From: a virus
DNA length: 30,106 bases
Virus record (IMG/VR): IMGVR_UViG_3300047323_000690
Coordinates: 1-30,106 of that record
Strand: one strand, 5' to 3'
The notes under the pieces were generated by a model. The model was given only the letters and a program-made list of their open reading frames with translations. It was not told the DNA's origin and did not search any database. The first letter of the stretch is position 1. Every line of letters begins with the position of its first letter. A program made the position numbers and the translations under genes. Positions 15,368 to 22,324 of the stretch are shown in pieces.

Positions 15368-15909
15368 CGCGCCACCACCAGCGGTGCGCGGAGCACCTGA
15401 TTCCAGTACGGCACGATCTGCAGCTGGTCGCAGGCCCAATCGAGGATCCCGATGGCTTCGGCCTCGTCATGCTTGGCCGGCTTGAACCCCAGCTGGCGGC
15501 AGCGCTGCATCGCGAGATCCTTCAACTCGGCGGACTTGGTCGCGCGCGGCATCTTGCCCAGGAAGTGGCGGCGCCACGTCGCCATCGGGACGCTGCGGGC
15601 GTGCCGGCAGCCCATCGCTTCAGCCCAGCTGGCGGCATGCGCGGCGAGCCCATTCAGAACACGAAGGGAATCGATGTTGGTGTGCCCGGACAGCACGCGG
15701 GCATCGAGCGGCTCCTCCCAGAACACGGCGTCGATCGCGCCCAGGGTGTGGAGATCGGTCATGTTCTGGTGGAGGCGGCAATAGGTCATGCCGTCGGAGG
15801 TAAATTCACTGCCGAGGGTCCAAGCGCCCGACACAGCGCGTTCGTCGCCCAGGCCCCATAGGGCCCAGCCGGCGGATCGTTTGCTGAGGTCGAGCGCTAG
15901 GATTCGCAT
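15364..15909 (-). CDS. RuvC-like Holliday junction resolvase
   Basis: 181 residues with the RNase-H-fold resolvase pattern: ILALDLSKRSAGWA (Asp7), AVFWEEPL (Glu65/Glu66) and PAKHDEAEAIGIL (Asp148, Glu149, Glu151), a four-acid metal site as in RuvC. It should cut branched phage DNA made during replication and recombination so that it can be packaged. Phage RuvC-like enzymes are commonly placed with replication genes, as here. ATG at 15909, 3 bp after the previous stop. The match is by motif and length (RuvC is about 170 residues). Confidence 0.87.
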   Translation of the reverse strand: MRILALDLSKRSAGWALWGLGDERAVSGAWTLGSEFTSDGMTYCRLHQNMTDLHTLGAIDAVFWEEPLDARVLSGHTNIDSLRVLNGLAAHAASWAEAMGCRHARSVPMATWRRHFLGKMPRATKSAELKDLAMQRCRQLGFKPAKHDEAEAIGILDWACDQLQIVPYWNQVLRAPLVVAR

Positions 15910-15912
15910 CTG

Positions 15913-16620
15913 CTACTCGGCCGCGTGCTGGTGGTCTTCGTCGGCGAGATCGACGTCGCCCTCGACCGCTGGCGGGATGGTCGCCAGCTTAGGCTTCGCA
16001 CTTTCGCCGATCGGCACGACGTTCTCGCCGACCGTGCCCTTGCCCTCGGCCGCGTCGACCAGGTCCGCAGGCATGAAGATCTGCAATTCACGGAGCAGGC
16101 CGTTAAACGACCGGAGGAAGTCGTCGCGCTTGGCCGGCTCCATGTCGACCAGGCGGAACGCGGCGCGCGCGGCCTGCGGCTGGATGTGCGCCTTCTTCTT
16201 GATGTCCTTGTATGCGGTGGACATTTCCTGCGCATGCTCGCCGACCTTGCCGGCAGCGGGGCGGATGTCTTCGCGGTAGATCCTGGCAGCCAACTCGAAG
16301 TCCGGCTTCGGGACCTCGCCGTTGATGGTGCCTTCCTTCTTCTTGCCTCGTGCCATGTCGTCTTCCTTCGGTTGTGGCGCCGGTTCAGGCGCGGGGATGG
16401 GTTGGGGAGGAGCGGCCGCGACCGGAGCATCGTCCGGGACCGGAGCCGCGTTCGCGAAGGGCTGCCGGTTCTCGACCGCGGCGGCGCGGACCTCATCATT
16501 CTCGATCAGCCGGGCCTCACCGATGCCGATTCCGGCTTCGACCGCGGCCATCATCATCGAGCGGCCGTGGCGGCGCGCGCTACGGTACCGACGCAATTGC
16601 AGGGAGCCGGTCGTCTCCAT
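15913..16620 (-). CDS. Unrecognised acidic/Pro-Ala-linker protein with a conserved-looking helical domain
   Basis: 235 residues. The first ~45 residues are basic then Ala-rich. A Pro/Ala linker (PPQPIPAPEPAPQPKEDD) follows, then MARGKKKEGTINGEVPKPDF, where an internal ATG would make a 148-residue form. The helical core reads YREDIRPAAGKVGEHAQEMS, then AYKDIKKKAHIQPQAARAAF and RLVDMEPAKRDDFLRSFNGL. The lysine-helix layout recalls the nucleoid protein GapR (DUF2312), but I cannot confirm that. The C-terminus is acidic. The start overlaps the previous stop (TGATG). Perhaps DNA-binding; the function is unknown. Confidence 0.7.
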   Translation of the reverse strand: METTGSLQLRRYRSARRHGRSMMMAAVEAGIGIGEARLIENDEVRAAAVENRQPFANAAPVPDDAPVAAAPPQPIPAPEPAPQPKEDDMARGKKKEGTINGEVPKPDFELAARIYREDIRPAAGKVGEHAQEMSTAYKDIKKKAHIQPQAARAAFRLVDMEPAKRDDFLRSFNGLLRELQIFMPADLVDAAEGKGTVGENVVPIGESAKPKLATIPPAVEGDVDLADEDHQHAAE

Positions 16621-16817
16621 CAGTGCGCTCCGTTGCTCGCCACGAACCGCTCGAGCGCGGCGGTGACGCGGCGCTTACGGTCGGCGATGATCATCCCGCG
16701 CAGGCGGCGGGGCAGCGCGTCCAGTTCGGCGCGATCGGCGTCATCAAACCGGGCGAGGCCCTTGGGCTTTGGGGCTGGTGCGGTGAAACGCTGGCGGCGG
16801 ATGAACCACGGCATCAT
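16620..16817 (-). CDS. Small basic protein, unknown
   Basis: 65 residues (or 64 from the second ATG), coupled to its neighbours by TGATG and ATGATG overlaps. MMPWFIRRQRFTAPAPKPKG is a basic lead; then DDADRAELDALPRRLRGMI and RKRRVTAALERFV look helical. No domain is recognised. Such small basic proteins are common in phage early operons. Confidence 0.68.
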   Translation of the reverse strand: MMPWFIRRQRFTAPAPKPKGLARFDDADRAELDALPRRLRGMIIADRKRRVTAALERFVASNGAH

Positions 16818-17614
16818 GCGGCTTGCTCCCTTGCTGCATCACGTTCGAAGCTGCCGAGCCCGCGCATCATCAGGGCGGCGGCGAGGTCCAGGACGGGGAT
16901 GCCGTCGCGGATCGCGGCGCGGGTGACTTCGGCGGGGATGCGAAAGCGGCTCGGCGCGTGCTCGATCGTCATGCCGGGCTCTGCCCTCAGCGCAGCCGCG
17001 AGTATCGCTGTCGCGGTGCCCGTGACCGATCGCCCGTTGGCCCTGCGCTTGATCTCGTCGAGCGCGTCCTGGTCCAACCGAACATTGATCTGGCGCGAAG
17101 CGCGAACGTTGTAGACGATGCGCCGGTCGGGTGCGGTCGGCAGCCGCTTGGGCTCGAATGATGGGGGAGCGGCAAACGGCACACTCGGTGCCACGGGCTG
17201 GACGATCGCATCGTCCCGCCGCTCCCCTTCGCCGCTTCCCGGAGCTTCCATCTCGGCAGCGGGCGAATCCGGTTGCTTCTTCTTGCCCGCCGACATGATC
17301 GCCTGGATCCGGGCAGCGCATTCCTGTTCGGAGATCGGCGCGCGCTTCGGCTTGACGACCGACGGCACCGGGCGCGGCGTCTCGATCGCGCGGTGCTGCC
17401 GGCCGAGCGCGATCTGGCGTGCCGGGCCGCTCCCTTTGATCGTGATATCGCCGCGGTCGGCGAGGTCGGCGAGCATGGAGCGGGCTGTCGCCGTGAGGTC
17501 CAAGCCGAGCAATTCGACGATCTGATCATCGGTCGGTGACGGGTCGTCGCACTCGATCCTGAATCTGATCCAGTCGAGCAGGCGGGAGAGCTGGAGCTTG
17601 GGGTGCGTCATCAT
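16814..17614 (-). CDS. Putative DNA-binding protein: winged-helix-like N-terminus and RHH-like C-terminal part
   Basis: 266 residues starting MMTH at 17614. Residues ~10-70 read as a winged helix (LLDWIRFRIECDDPSPTDDQ, IVELLGLDLTATARSMLADL, then a DRGDITIKG wing). The middle is Pro-rich and disordered-looking. Residues ~170-205 (SRQINVRLDQDALDEIKRRA) look like a ribbon-helix-helix strand plus helix. The end is helical (IPAEVTRAAIRDGIPVLDLA). It should bind DNA; regulation of early genes is a reasonable inference, but no family is recognised. It is coupled to both neighbours by overlapping stop/start codons. Confidence 0.68.
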   Translation of the reverse strand: MMTHPKLQLSRLLDWIRFRIECDDPSPTDDQIVELLGLDLTATARSMLADLADRGDITIKGSGPARQIALGRQHRAIETPRPVPSVVKPKRAPISEQECAARIQAIMSAGKKKQPDSPAAEMEAPGSGEGERRDDAIVQPVAPSVPFAAPPSFEPKRLPTAPDRRIVYNVRASRQINVRLDQDALDEIKRRANGRSVTGTATAILAAALRAEPGMTIEHAPSRFRIPAEVTRAAIRDGIPVLDLAAALMMRGLGSFERDAAREQAA

Positions 17615-18093
17615 GACCTCCCGAGACGAAAGCGGGCGATGCGGGCATGGAGGACATGCAGCGACAGTTCCGCCGCCTCGATGTCCGTCTCCATGAGCGC
17701 GAGCTCGGCGTCGGTTTCCGGCGTCCCGTCGGCGCGCACCTCGGCAAGTCCGGTGATCACCCGCCCGGTCGCGGCGATCGGGTCAGGCGCTTCCTCGCGC
17801 GGTAGCGGCGTCAGCACGAAGCCCTTGGCGGCAAGCAGAGCATCGAGCGCCGACGGATCGACGTCGAGCAGATTGACGGCACAGGCCAGCCCCAGCGTGC
17901 TTTCCTGGTCGCGGGCACGGCGGACGGTCTTCTCGTCGCAGCCGATCGCCATTCCGACGCGCGACGGGCCAATGGTGCCGCCGCCTATGGTATTGGGCTT
18001 CCCGCACGCCCGGACGATGCCGTCGGCGAGCAGGTGCCGGACGTCGGTGTCCGTCAGTTTCGGAATGTTCGGGCAGCGCCTCCCCCCAGACAT
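17611..18093 (-). CDS. Protein with an HTH-like segment (CDEKTVRRARD), unknown
   Basis: 160 residues from ATG 18093, chosen because GGAAG precedes it and the upstream reading overlaps two other genes with Arg-rich text. It begins MSGGRRCPNIPKLTDTDVRH. The stretch SRVGMAIGCDEKTVRRARDQ has the look of a recognition helix. LDVDPSALDALLAAKGFVLT follows. The C-terminus is a long amphipathic helix (DAELALMETDIEAAELSLHV). Similar proteins in phages with a transcription-factor-like start are known only as hypothetical. Regulator or replication accessory are both possible. Confidence 0.7.
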   Translation of the reverse strand: MSGGRRCPNIPKLTDTDVRHLLADGIVRACGKPNTIGGGTIGPSRVGMAIGCDEKTVRRARDQESTLGLACAVNLLDVDPSALDALLAAKGFVLTPLPREEAPDPIAATGRVITGLAEVRADGTPETDAELALMETDIEAAELSLHVLHARIARFRLGRS

Positions 18094-18095
18094 AG

Positions 18096-18254
18096 CTATT
18101 CGCTTCCGTAATGATGAGAGACACCCGCATCGGCTCCTGGCCACTGGCTGTGCTCGTCCGGCATATCGTCGACGAGATCGCCCGAGCGCGTGAGCCAGAC
18201 GAACAGCGCGATGAATGTCGCGGCGATGCCTGCGATGAAGCCGAGCCAGAACAT
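18096..18254 (-). CDS. Small single-span membrane protein
   Basis: 52 residues. MFWLGFIAGIAATFIALFVW is one hydrophobic segment, followed by LTRSG and an acidic, polar tail (DLVDDMPDEHSQWPGADAG). The tail should face the cytoplasm or periplasm depending on insertion; the orientation cannot be told. It is coupled to the upstream gene by TGATG and ends 2 bp before the next ATG. Phage early operons often carry such tiny inner-membrane proteins. The function is unknown. Confidence 0.75.
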   Translation of the reverse strand: MFWLGFIAGIAATFIALFVWLTRSGDLVDDMPDEHSQWPGADAGVSHHYGSE

Positions 18255-18454
18255 CAGCGTTCCTCCGGGAGCGTGGGGTGAGAAAGGTCGTCGCGATGCG
18301 TGACCGCTTCGGAATCCTTGGCCTCGTCGCAGGGCGGAAGGCCGTTCCACTCGTCGTCGCGGCACGAGCATTGCAGTTCGTGGCACTTCGCACAGGTCGG
18401 CAGCTTCCTGAGGTTGGTCGCCATGTTCAGGCGGTTGAAGGGTGCCCGGTCCAT
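18254..18454 (-). CDS. Small cysteine-rich protein, possible metal binder
   Basis: 66 residues. The stretch CAKCHELQCSC (residues ~21-31) holds four Cys and a His, followed by PPC, which suggests a zinc-ribbon-like knuckle. The acidic C-terminus includes EAKDSEAVTHRDD. The ATG directly follows the previous TAG, and GGGAG lies about 9 nt upstream. No known family is recognised. Confidence 0.7.
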   Translation of the reverse strand: MDRAPFNRLNMATNLRKLPTCAKCHELQCSCRDDEWNGLPPCDEAKDSEAVTHRDDLSHPTLPEER

Positions 18455-18739
18455 CTATGCCGGCTCCCGGACGCGATGCGGTTTCAGGGCGCGCATCTGC
18501 TCGGCGAAGCGGTCGTCGGCCTTGGGGAGCTTGCGGAGGGTGCCGACGCACCGCAGGTCTGGCCGACCCTCCAGCCGAGCGCCGCCAATGCAGCCGTCGA
18601 GGGTGGCGGGGACCGTTGCCGAAATGCGATAAATCCTCCCGATCATCTCGGGGGCGTCGTCGGCTCGGTCCGCATGCAGAGGACAGATGTCGTGGGAAAC
18701 GGCCACGACCACATCGCCGGCCTGGAAGTCGTCGCCCAT
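18455..18739 (-). CDS. Small beta-rich protein of the early operon, unknown
   Basis: 94 residues from the ATG at 18739, which overlaps the preceding stop (TGATG). MGDDFQAGDVVVAVSHDICP begins with a strand pattern that recalls small SH3-like barrels. IGRIYRISATV continues it, then a basic helical C-terminus (DDRFAEQMRALKPHR). No family is recognised. The frame is open to 18772, but that would overlap the upstream gene more deeply. Confidence 0.7.
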   Translation of the reverse strand: MGDDFQAGDVVVAVSHDICPLHADRADDAPEMIGRIYRISATVPATLDGCIGGARLEGRPDLRCVGTLRKLPKADDRFAEQMRALKPHRVREPA

Positions 18740-18939
18740 CAGCACCACTCCGCCATCGGAACGGCCCGCCAATGCTGACGCGGCTCGCCCGGACCGACGT
18801 GTTCGATGTGCCCGGTGCGCTCGAGCCGGTTGATCGTCGTCTGGGCATCGCGGCCGATCCAGAACGACATGTTATCGGCTGTGGCGAGGCGGACCTTCTT
18901 GAAGAGGTCGAGGACGCGTTGGTCGAGGTCGGACATCAT
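18739..18939 (-). CDS. Small winged-helix-like protein
   Basis: 66 residues. LDQRVLDLFKKVRLATADNM, then DAQTTINRLERTGHIEHVGP and QHWRAVP read as helix, helix-turn-helix and wing, as in small MarR/phage regulator-like domains. It is the second gene of the leftward operon, coupled by ATGATG to the Cro-like gene. By analogy with lambda cII it might be an early regulator, but that is positional inference. Confidence 0.72.
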   Translation of the reverse strand: MMSDLDQRVLDLFKKVRLATADNMSFWIGRDAQTTINRLERTGHIEHVGPGEPRQHWRAVPMAEWC

Positions 18940-19136
18940 CCGGCGCTCGCCTGCGAAAGCGGCGCGGCCGCGCGGTGACGCATCAGCAACGCCTCAACGG
19001 CAAGCGACGTACGTTCGTCGACCTCCAGATCGCCGCGCTCGAAGCGCGATATGGTGGACTGGTGAAGGGCCAGCTTATCGGCGAGTTCGGTCTGATTGAG
19101 GCCGAGTTCGCGGCGGACGGCTTTGATGTCGGTCAT
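18936..19136 (-). CDS. Cro-like HTH repressor, first gene of the leftward early operon
   Basis: 66 residues with a clear XRE/Cro helix-turn-helix: IKAVRRELGLNQTELADKLA followed by HQSTISRFERGD (residues ~4-36), then VDERTSLAVEALLMRH. It has no peptidase domain, unlike the divergent repressor at 19228. It should compete with that repressor for the operators at 19138-19191 and steer the lytic-lysogenic choice, as lambda Cro does. The position is as expected: first leftward gene, with the operator region directly upstream of its ATG. Confidence 0.85.
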   Translation of the reverse strand: MTDIKAVRRELGLNQTELADKLALHQSTISRFERGDLEVDERTSLAVEALLMRHRAAAPLSQASAG

Positions 19137-19137
19137 T

Positions 19138-19191
19138 CGCCTGAAATATGCTCACATGCATAGTTCGTCAAACGAAATATGCATTCAGGCG
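19138..19191. promoter_or_regulatory. Immunity operator region between cro-like and repressor genes
   Basis: The core operator TATGC-TCACAT-GCATA lies at 19147-19162. It is nested in an outer inverted repeat, CGCCTGAA at 19138-19145 with TTCAGGCG at 19184-19191, and beside TTCG-N5-CGAA at 19164-19176 and a half site TATGCAT at 19178-19184. On the minus strand TTGACG (19171-19166) is a good -35 for the cro-like gene, and the operator falls in its spacer, so a bound repressor would shut that promoter. A weaker TATGC-N5-GCAT at 19216-19229 touches the repressor ATG. Confidence 0.78.
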
Positions 19192-19227
19192 TTAGCGCAG
19201 CCGCCCCGCCTCATTTATGCGTCAGGC

Positions 19228-19911
19228 ATGGCCGGAACGATCCTTTCTCAGAACATCATCGCGCTCCGAAAGCACTTGGGCCTCAACCAGGCGCAATTCG
19301 GCGAGTTGATGAAGTCCGATCAGACCAACGTCTCGCGCTGGGAGAGTAAGGGAGTTGTGCCCGGAGGTGTGCCATTGGCGAAGATCGCCGAGCGCGCAAA
19401 GACGACGGTCGAGCAATTTACGTCCGCCCCGTGGCATCCGCCGCAGAAGGCGTCAGCTCCGTCCGATCATCAACCGACGCGGTCGATCGATGCCGGCGAA
19501 ACTGCTACGGTCATGCGAATGGACCTCTCCTACGCTATGGGTCCTGGCACCAATATCGACGAGGATTATTTCGAGGGCGAGCCGGTCGAACTGGACATCA
19601 GCTTCCTGCGCCGCCTCACGCCATCATCGCCGGACATGCTGCGCATCGTGAACGGCGCGGGCGATTCGATGCAGCCGACAATTCACGACAGCGAGGAACT
19701 GATCCTGGATCTCGGGCAGCGCACGCTGAATATGCAAGATAGGATCTGGGCCATTTCCCTCTACGGGGTCGGTGCGGTCAAACGGTTGCAAGCCAGCGGC
19801 AAGGGGCGTGTGCTGGTCGTCAGCGATAATCCCGACGTGCCGAATCGCGAGGTCGATGTCGAGGATATCATCATCGTCGGCCGCGTCGTCGGGTCGATCC
19901 GGCGCCACTGA
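19228..19911 (+). CDS. CI-type phage repressor with S24 autopeptidase domain
   Basis: 227 residues from the ATG at 19228; the frame is open to 19096, but that would run through the operators. The N-terminal XRE helix-turn-helix (IIALRKHLGLNQAQFGELMK, then TNVSRWE; residues ~10-39) binds DNA. The C-terminal LexA/CI-like S24 domain has the nucleophile Ser147 (GAGDSMQPTI) and the general base Lys185 (GVGAVKRLQ). An Ala-Gly pair at 89-90 could be the self-cleavage bond, so the prophage is probably SOS-inducible through RecA. It diverges from the Cro-like gene across the operators and is followed 7 bp later by a HIRAN gene. Family identification is strong; the cleavage site is inferred. Confidence 0.92.
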   Translation: MAGTILSQNIIALRKHLGLNQAQFGELMKSDQTNVSRWESKGVVPGGVPLAKIAERAKTTVEQFTSAPWHPPQKASAPSDHQPTRSIDAGETATVMRMDLSYAMGPGTNIDEDYFEGEPVELDISFLRRLTPSSPDMLRIVNGAGDSMQPTIHDSEELILDLGQRTLNMQDRIWAISLYGVGAVKRLQASGKGRVLVVSDNPDVPNREVDVEDIIIVGRVVGSIRRH

Positions 19912-19918
19912 CACTTCG

Positions 19919-20326
19919 ATGCCGCAACGGGCGCTTTCGTTGGCGGTGGTCGGCGCCAACCACGCGAACAAGAAGGGGCCGACCCGGCGGTTCGCGATTT
20001 CGCTGTGCCGACCGGGCGACCCTGTCGCCCTGAAACCGGAACCCAAGAACGCGAAGGACGAGCGCGCGATAGCCGTATTCTCCCGGGAAGGCGTGCAGAT
20101 GGGCTACCTCACCGCGGAACGCGCACCATGGATTGGTGCGATGCTCACGCAGGGCAGGGAGGTGCAGGTCGTCTTTCAGCGATCGACCCAGTGGGGATGC
20201 TGGATCCGCGCAGCCTTCGACGGCGAGCGGCCATCGGTAGGAGGCTTGGACGCGACTCCGGGAGAGAACGAAGAACGCGAGAGTGACCCGGACTGGTACC
20301 CTGATGAGGTATATCCGGACGAATAA
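19919..20326 (+). CDS. HIRAN-domain protein co-transcribed with the repressor
   Basis: 135 residues. SLAVVGANHANKKGPTRRFA, then DPVALKPEPKNAKDERAIAV and GVQMGYLTAERAPWIGAMLT give the HIRAN pattern (a VVG start, the EP.N..D..AIAV core and a GYL ending). HIRAN domains bind 3' single-stranded DNA ends in HLTF/Rad5, and stand-alone bacterial ones are largely uncharacterised. The last ~30 residues are acidic (PGENEERESDPDWYPDEVYP). It starts 7 bp after the repressor stop, so it is likely expressed in the lysogen. It could sense stalled forks or modulate repressor induction, but this is a guess. Confidence 0.8.
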   Translation: MPQRALSLAVVGANHANKKGPTRRFAISLCRPGDPVALKPEPKNAKDERAIAVFSREGVQMGYLTAERAPWIGAMLTQGREVQVVFQRSTQWGCWIRAAFDGERPSVGGLDATPGENEERESDPDWYPDEVYPDE

Positions 20327-20329
20327 AAT

Positions 20330-20374
20330 TATGCTCACATGCATTTTATGCTTGCTGTTATGCATATGAGCATA
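20330..20374 (+). promoter_or_regulatory. Second repressor operator cluster before the rightward early operon
   Basis: TATGCTCACATGCAT at 20330-20344 is the same 15-mer as at 19147-19161. TATGC-ATATGA-GCATA at 20359-20374 is an inverted copy with one change from the 15-mer. A half site TATGC lies between them at 20347. The two centres are 29 bp apart. A -10-like TATAGA at 20373-20378 with TTGCTG at 20352-20357 could form a promoter with a short spacer. The first gene of the rightward operon starts at 20425. Confidence 0.75.
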
Positions 20375-20424
20375 TAGAAGGTCTTCAACAGCCCCATTGG
20401 TCCGGGCGCTGATGGAGACACGAA

Positions 20425-20820
20425 ATGGGCACCGCCCAACATTTCACCCCGGAAGAGATCGCGCTGGCGAACTGGCTGGCCGATGACGAAGCGAAGTCGA
20501 TCCTCCGCAGCTGCGCGCTGAATGCGCCGCGCTTCGAGCACCGCGCCGAAGTCTATGCCCTGACCCGCGACGATCACTACGAACCGGTCGGCACCCGCCG
20601 TGACAGGCTCTACGCGATCTGGACCCGCTACAGCGATCAGGTCCACGCCCATTGCGACGCAACTGGCGACTATGCGCTGTCGGAAGCCTTCCATCTGTTG
20701 CCGCGTCCGAACGAGGCGATCGAGCAGGTTATCTCTGCCGCTCCGCTGATCCGGACGATCGCCATCATCGCCAAGCATCGCGACCCGGTTGCGGCTGGGC
20801 AGCGGGCGAGGGCGGCATAA
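20425..20820 (+). CDS. First gene of the rightward early operon, unknown function
   Basis: 131 residues with GGAG about 7 nt before the ATG. It begins MGTAQHFTPEEIALANWLAD. It is mostly helical: a first part LADDEAKSILRSCALNAPRF, a middle YALTRDDHYEPVGTRRDRLY, and IRTIAIIAKHRDPVAAG at the end. No domain is recognised. The first rightward gene after the operators should be expressed strongly on induction, so it may be an early regulator or host-takeover protein, which is positional reasoning only. Confidence 0.75.
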   Translation: MGTAQHFTPEEIALANWLADDEAKSILRSCALNAPRFEHRAEVYALTRDDHYEPVGTRRDRLYAIWTRYSDQVHAHCDATGDYALSEAFHLLPRPNEAIEQVISAAPLIRTIAIIAKHRDPVAAGQRARAA

Positions 20821-21119
20821 TGGGCGCGCCGGGAACCACCGACGGCCCTTGGATGGTCGAGCCGATCAACGACGGCGAAACCTATCAGGTCACCACCGGC
20901 GAGAGGACTGGGTTCGTGGTGATATGCGAGACCGAATGGGGCGGTGCAGAGGCCGAGGCAATCGCACGCCAGTTGGCCGCGTCGCCCGACCTATACGACG
21001 CGCTGACCGGCGCCGAGGAATTCATCGCCGGTTTCGAAGGCGACGACACCCAAGCTGGTGTTGATGGCCTGCTCGCGTCGATCCGCGCCGCCATCGCCAA
21101 AGCGCGCGGTGAAGCATGA
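20820..21119 (+). CDS. Small protein, unknown
   Basis: 99 residues from the ATG that overlaps the preceding stop (TAATG). GPWMVEPINDGETYQVTTGE, then FVVICETEWGGAEAEAIARQ and ASPDLYDALTGAEEFIAGFE resemble a widespread phage small-protein pattern in which a beta strand portion leads to AEA..A..IA.SPDL...L helices. Its role is unknown. It ends with a helix (LLASIRAAIAKARGEA) whose codons overlap the next start. Confidence 0.77.
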   Translation: MGAPGTTDGPWMVEPINDGETYQVTTGERTGFVVICETEWGGAEAEAIARQLAASPDLYDALTGAEEFIAGFEGDDTQAGVDGLLASIRAAIAKARGEA

Positions 21120-21532
21120 ACACCGTCACCCCCATCGCAGCCCAGGCGCCCACCACGATCGCCCCAACGATCACCGCGTACCTGATCCTCAACAACCTCA
21201 AGGCCCGCCAGATCGACGTCGCCGAGCGCGCGATCGACACAGCCGCCGCCGAGGTCGCGGCATCGGTCCCGCACAAGTCCACCTTCGTGCTGGTCGTCGA
21301 CGATCCCCGCACCGGCGGAACGCTGACCCATTGGTTCGCGGTCAAGCGCAAGTCGAAGGCGCGCTGGGTCACCGTCGATCACGTCACGCGCGCTGTGCAC
21401 GACACCTATCCGGAGCATCTGTTCTCGCTGGAGACGGAGGCTTTCGAGCCTGCGCGGCCGTGGGGCTGGGCGCCGGGGGCGGATGTTGTCGGGCGGGGTG
21501 GCGATCTCATTGAACAGGGAGCTTCGCGATGA
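21116..21532 (+). CDS. Small protein, unknown
   Basis: 138 residues, ATGA-coupled to both neighbours. NTVTPIAAQAPTTIAPTITA is a low-complexity lead. NLKARQIDVAERAIDTAAAE looks helical and STFVLVVDDPRTGGTLTHWF beta. Then come FAVKRKSKARWVTVDHVTRA and a Gly/Pro-rich end. No family is recognised. Codon use is like that of its neighbours. Confidence 0.7.
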   Translation: MNTVTPIAAQAPTTIAPTITAYLILNNLKARQIDVAERAIDTAAAEVAASVPHKSTFVLVVDDPRTGGTLTHWFAVKRKSKARWVTVDHVTRAVHDTYPEHLFSLETEAFEPARPWGWAPGADVVGRGGDLIEQGASR

Positions 21533-21765
21533 GCCGCCGCCCACCAAGCCCGCAAGTGCTGCAGCGGCAGTGCGACGAGTTCAACGCTCGCTACCCGGTC
21601 GGGCAGACCGTCAGCATCCGCAAGGACGGTGGCGACGGGATCATCACAAAGACGCGCTCCGAAGCCCAAGTGCTATCCGGGCATTCCGCCGTCATCTGGC
21701 TGGACGATGTCTCTGGCTGCTACCTGCTTGATCGCGTCACGCCGATCACGGGCGGTGCGGCATGA
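21529..21765 (+). CDS. Small SH3-like protein, unknown
   Basis: 78 residues. A helical start (PQVLQRQCDEFNARYPVGQT) leads to strands: VSIRKDGGDGIITKTRSEAQ, then SAVIWLDDVSGCYLLDRVTP. That is the shape of small phage proteins with a KOW/SH3-like barrel (variable charge, VGQTV...V.W...). The function is unknown. Both ends overlap neighbours by 4 bp. Confidence 0.72.
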   Translation: MSRRPPSPQVLQRQCDEFNARYPVGQTVSIRKDGGDGIITKTRSEAQVLSGHSAVIWLDDVSGCYLLDRVTPITGGAA

Positions 21766-22112
21766 GCGCCGCCGGCGTAGCCGAGGCGGGCGTGCTGGCG
21801 TCTGCTGCTGATCTGATCGAGGTCGAAGGAGCTTGGACGCAAAGGGTATTCGCCCGCAATGCCGAGGGAGAGGAAACCGGCCTGTCGGAGTGTCGCGGAC
21901 CAGCGGTTTGTTGGTGCGCACTCGGCGCGATCAGCAAAATAGCGGGCAACGACGATCTCCTTGTAGAGAGGGCCGAATATGCGCTGATGCGGCTTCTCAG
22001 GTGCGAAGTCGATGGTATTGCAAACTGGAACGACGCCCCAGAGCGCACCCAAGCCGAAGTAGTAGCCAAGCTGCGTGAAGCCGCTGCCATCGCACGGGAG
22101 CAGGGCAAATGA
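21762..22112 (+). CDS. DUF6197-like protein
   Basis: 116 residues. LIEVEGAWTQRVFARNAEGE, then PAVCWCALGAISKIA and DGIANWNDAPERTQAEVVAK with LREAAAIA fit the DUF6197 pattern (a WC.LGA core and a WND...RT..EV..L..AA ending). Members are common in actinobacteria and phages, with no known role. It is ATGA-coupled on both sides. The assignment is by eye. Confidence 0.72.
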   Translation: MSAAGVAEAGVLASAADLIEVEGAWTQRVFARNAEGEETGLSECRGPAVCWCALGAISKIAGNDDLLVERAEYALMRLLRCEVDGIANWNDAPERTQAEVVAKLREAAAIAREQGK

Positions 22113-22324
22113 CCACGCTCCCCCTCGACAAAGCCCTCGAACGCTTCGACGCGGCGGTCCTGACCTGCCCGTTCAGCTGGACCCCGAGGCTAGCGCCCAA
22201 CGAGGCATGCCCGCAATGCGGCGCGACACGGCGCGAGGCCTGCGCTCGGCAGACCCGGGCGGCGTTCGATGTCGTCGCCAGCGCGCGGGCTCTGACCAGT
22301 CCGATCGGAAAGGCACTCCAATGA
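22109..22324 (+). CDS. Small protein with Cys motif, unknown
   Basis: 71 residues. LDKALERFDAAVLTCPFSWT, then NEACPQCGATRREACARQTR: two CxxC-like Cys and further Cys residues suggest a zinc knuckle. The end is helical (AAFDVVASARALTSPIGKAL). ATGA-coupled at both ends. No family is recognised. Confidence 0.7.
   Translation: MTTLPLDKALERFDAAVLTCPFSWTPRLAPNEACPQCGATRREACARQTRAAFDVVASARALTSPIGKALQ

Noticed and set aside
19096-19227. Longer repressor start at 19096
   Set aside because: It would overlap the Cro-like gene and the operators; the HTH begins at the 19228 start.
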